Origin: JAJDZL01 sp965220665
Lineage (GTDB): Bacteria; Pseudomonadota; Gammaproteobacteria; Arenicellales; JAJDZL01
NCBI GenBank assembly: GCA_965220665.1
Contig: CBDCQQ010000005.1
Location: 2,356,001-2,420,000 of the forward strand
DNA length: 64,000 nt
Direction of reading: 5' to 3'
Below, piece by piece: positions 61,974-64,000 of the stretch. The notes under the pieces are model-generated. The model was not told the origin of the DNA. It saw only the letters and a program-made list of their open reading frames with translations, and did no database searches. How positions within the stretch are numbered: position 1 is the stretch's first letter; every line of letters starts with the position of its first letter. The translations under genes and the position numbers were made by a program.

Positions 61974-64000
61974 TCATAATTTTCTTTGCACCCAACCTAC
62001 GAATTGCTTGACTGCATCGACTGCTGCTTTTTGTTCGTCAAGCAAAAGGCCGACAATACTATCCGGTGTATCCTTGCGGAATCCTTCTCCGAGAAGAAAT
62101 TCTGAGGCGCTCTCCGGGGATTCCGGCTTCGGTGCGTCGCACAGAATAGCCAATGCTTCCACAGCAATCTGGACTGATTCTCTTGCAGGAACGCCAGCTT
62201 CATCAGAGAATCCGCCACCTTCAAGCAATGTTGCAGCTTTCAGTTTGTGTTTGGCGAGTTCAAGCAGTTCAGTTGCGCGCTCCACCCGAAAATCTGGATT
62301 TTTAATCTCCGAGTCCGCAGTCGGGAATATCTCCTGCATGTTGGCCGAAGGAAGAGAGATCATTCCAGACTGAGCCAGGCGATGCATGGATTGATGAGTC
62401 CCAAGGTCAATCACGCTGACTTGCATCTCGGTTTGTTCGGCAATGAATGACTCTGCATCCGCAGACTCTTCCGCTGGGTGATCAATGACGATCAGTGCTA
62501 CTTCATCATTCTTCACAAAAATATGCTTCAACGCTGTGCCGTACCGTGTGGCAATAGAGTTGCGGAACTGATCGAGAGCCGAAATTTGACTTTCCTGCTT
62601 TTCATCTTCTGGCTGGCTGCTGCCCAACACTTCTTTCAATTGCTCCAAAAATGCGGTGCGTCCGCTTGGAATCTTAATTTCATCCAGATCTCCGATTCCG
62701 TCAATCACTCCTTCTGCGACAGTTCGTTTCAGAGCGAGCAATCCTAGCATGCGGTGCTCGATGGTGTTTTCGCTGACCAGATTGATTGCAGTGACCGAGC
62801 GCGCCTGGTGCTTGCGCCAGGCGCGGGAAATTCGCTGCTCGAGGCGAGCCGGATTCCATGGCAGGTCCATGTTGATTACCGTATCAGCGACCTGAAGATT
62901 GAGTCCAACTCCACCAGACTCAGACGATAAAAACAACCGACACTCTGCATCCTCACGAAATCGCAGAATCTCAGCGCGACGTCGGTGTTGAGGAACGCTC
63001 CCCGTGTGCCAGGCGAACTCGATTTCGTCTTCAATGGCATATTCCCGTATCAATTCCAGCATGCGCACCCATTCGGAAAAAATGATGATTTTTCGATTTG
63101 GGTCCTCCAGCAGTTCGGATATTACGCTTTTGAGTTCATCCAGCTTGGGACATTCATATGCGGTGCCAGGGTCAAGTATCTGCGGTGTGTCGCAGACCAT
63201 TCGCATGCACGCCAGGCTTCTCTGCAATCTGTCCATTTCATCCGGAGTCAATGGGCGCCTGCTCGAGATATTTATGAGTCGGGCCACGATTATGCTGTAG
63301 TCAGCATGAATGTTCCGTTGTTCCTCAGTCATCGGAACAAAGTACGTCTTAGTTGTTCGGTCAGGCAAGTCCTGTTCGACGTTTTCCTTCCGTCGCCTGA
63401 TCATGACTGAAGAGATCCGCTGAACCAGTCTGTCAAGGTTCTTGTATCCAACTGCAATGCCTCTTTCATCCAGTTCGTAGAATTCCCGATTGAATCGAAA
63501 CAAAGGTCCCATCAAATCAGGGTCCAAAAACTGAACAATGGAGTAGACTTCGTCGATTCGGTTTTCCAAGGGCGTGCCGGTAAGGACGAATGCGTAGCGA
63601 CTTTGCAGCTTTTTCACGGCGGCAGCGGTTTTGGTGCGCCAGTTCTTGATTCGCTGAGCCTCGTCAAGAATGATTATTTCCGGCTTTAGAACATCCTGAA
63701 TTTCAGGACCATCAGCCAATATCTGCTCATAGTTGCAGAGGGTGAAAAATGTATGTTTTGCATATTCTTTCCGACGTGCAATGCGATTGCCAAATACCGG
63801 GTTGACCGACAAATCTGAGAATTTCTTGATTTGATCTTCCCATTCAGTTTTCAACGATGCCGGCGAGACAACAAGTACCCGATTGATTCCGCGGACCTTG
63901 TGTAATAACGCACATGCGGCTATCGCCTGATAAGTTTTTCCGAGCCCCATGTCGTCGGCAAGCAACGCCCGCTCAGAGAATGCCAGATGAAGCACACCGT
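61974..64000 (-). CDS. SNF2-family helicase-like ATPase (5' end outside window)
   Basis: This is a superfamily 2 SNF2 protein that translocates on double-stranded DNA. The visible 675 residues start inside motif I, DDMGLGKT, followed by VSPASLKTEW (Ia), LDEAQRIKN (DEAQ motif II), LTGTPLENRIDEVYSIVQFL (III), and the helicase C half with IIIFSEWVRMLELI, SESGGVGLNLQVADTVINMD and RISRAWRKHQARSV. The frame is open to the last base of the window, so the start and any N-terminal domains are missing. After the helicase core there is a 250-residue tail with no recognised domain. RapA- or HepA-like and defence-related relatives exist; the context gives no decisive clue. Confidence 0.88.
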   Translation of the reverse strand, partial: GVLHLAFSERALLADDMGLGKTYQAIAACALLHKVRGINRVLVVSPASLKTEWEDQIKKFSDLSVNPVFGNRIARRKEYAKHTFFTLCNYEQILADGPEIQDVLKPEIIILDEAQRIKNWRTKTAAAVKKLQSRYAFVLTGTPLENRIDEVYSIVQFLDPDLMGPLFRFNREFYELDERGIAVGYKNLDRLVQRISSVMIRRRKENVEQDLPDRTTKTYFVPMTEEQRNIHADYSIIVARLINISSRRPLTPDEMDRLQRSLACMRMVCDTPQILDPGTAYECPKLDELKSVISELLEDPNRKIIIFSEWVRMLELIREYAIEDEIEFAWHTGSVPQHRRRAEILRFREDAECRLFLSSESGGVGLNLQVADTVINMDLPWNPARLEQRISRAWRKHQARSVTAINLVSENTIEHRMLGLLALKRTVAEGVIDGIGDLDEIKIPSGRTAFLEQLKEVLGSSQPEDEKQESQISALDQFRNSIATRYGTALKHIFVKNDEVALIVIDHPAEESADAESFIAEQTEMQVSVIDLGTHQSMHRLAQSGMISLPSANMQEIFPTADSEIKNPDFRVERATELLELAKHKLKAATLLEGGGFSDEAGVPARESVQIAVEALAILCDAPKPESPESASEFLLGEGFRKDTPDSIVGLLLDEQKAAVDAVKQFVGWVQRKL

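Overview
The window reads as chromosomal DNA of a gammaproteobacterium, most plausibly marine or host-associated. This rests on the gene order ilvI-ilvH-ilvC-psd-pssA-leuA, the block mltD / yafS-like methyltransferase / rnhA / dnaQ (neighbours in Escherichia coli too), a Na+/H+ (Mrp) antiporter operon, and a DddP-like (DMSP lyase-type) enzyme. No rRNA, tRNA or CRISPR array was seen.

Layout. (1) 1-10.8 kb, core genome: branched-chain amino acid synthesis, phospholipid synthesis (psd, pssA), leuA behind a promoter, a 22-codon leucine-rich leader peptide and a hairpin with a T run (an attenuator-like arrangement), a family 4 uracil-DNA glycosylase, the lytic transglycosylase MltD, a methyltransferase, RNase HI, DNA polymerase III epsilon and a CrcB fluoride channel. 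(2) 10.8-18.2 kb, minus strand: a compact Mrp-type cation/proton antiporter operon with three NuoL/M/N-like subunits and no full-length MrpA. (3) 18.4-34.2 kb, catabolic and uptake genes: amidase, M19 dipeptidase homologue with two poorly characterised partners, GMC oxidoreductase, TauD-like dioxygenase, a small coiled-coil membrane protein with a structured leader, a Pot-type ABC transporter without its ATPase, a DddP-like M24 protein, an aminoglycoside-phosphotransferase-like kinase and an unknown protein. (4) 34.4-37.5 kb: a structured leader followed by MscS-like channel, soluble MgtE_N-CBS protein and MgtE magnesium transporter. (5) 37.6-60.4 kb, accessory region, visibly GC-richer in its 44.9-60.4 kb part: an amidase pseudogene, a decayed copy of an arylsulfotransferase gene, three paralogous AAA-ATPase/PD-(D/E)XK genes, the intact arylsulfotransferase gene, a 3644-residue Calx-beta autotransporter-like surface protein, a 15-copy GGCTC tract, and remnants of a DUF4338 gene and an IS1634-like transposase. 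(6) 60.7 kb to the end: a DUF1116 protein and a SNF2-family helicase that runs off the window.

The most notable system is at 44.9-58.5 kb. A giant secreted repeat protein, whose centre is an almost perfect 1140-bp tandem array, ends in a GTGA overlap with an exported arylsulfotransferase. It is preceded by a pentanucleotide tract whose copy number changes the reading frame between an ATG at the tract head and the structural gene. This looks like a phase- and size-variable surface adhesin coupled to a sulfate-transfer enzyme. Other points worth following are the leuA leader, the structured leader of the mscS-mgtE operon, the DddP-like gene facing a Pot-type transporter, and the duplicated arylsulfotransferase ends bracketing the three ATPase genes.
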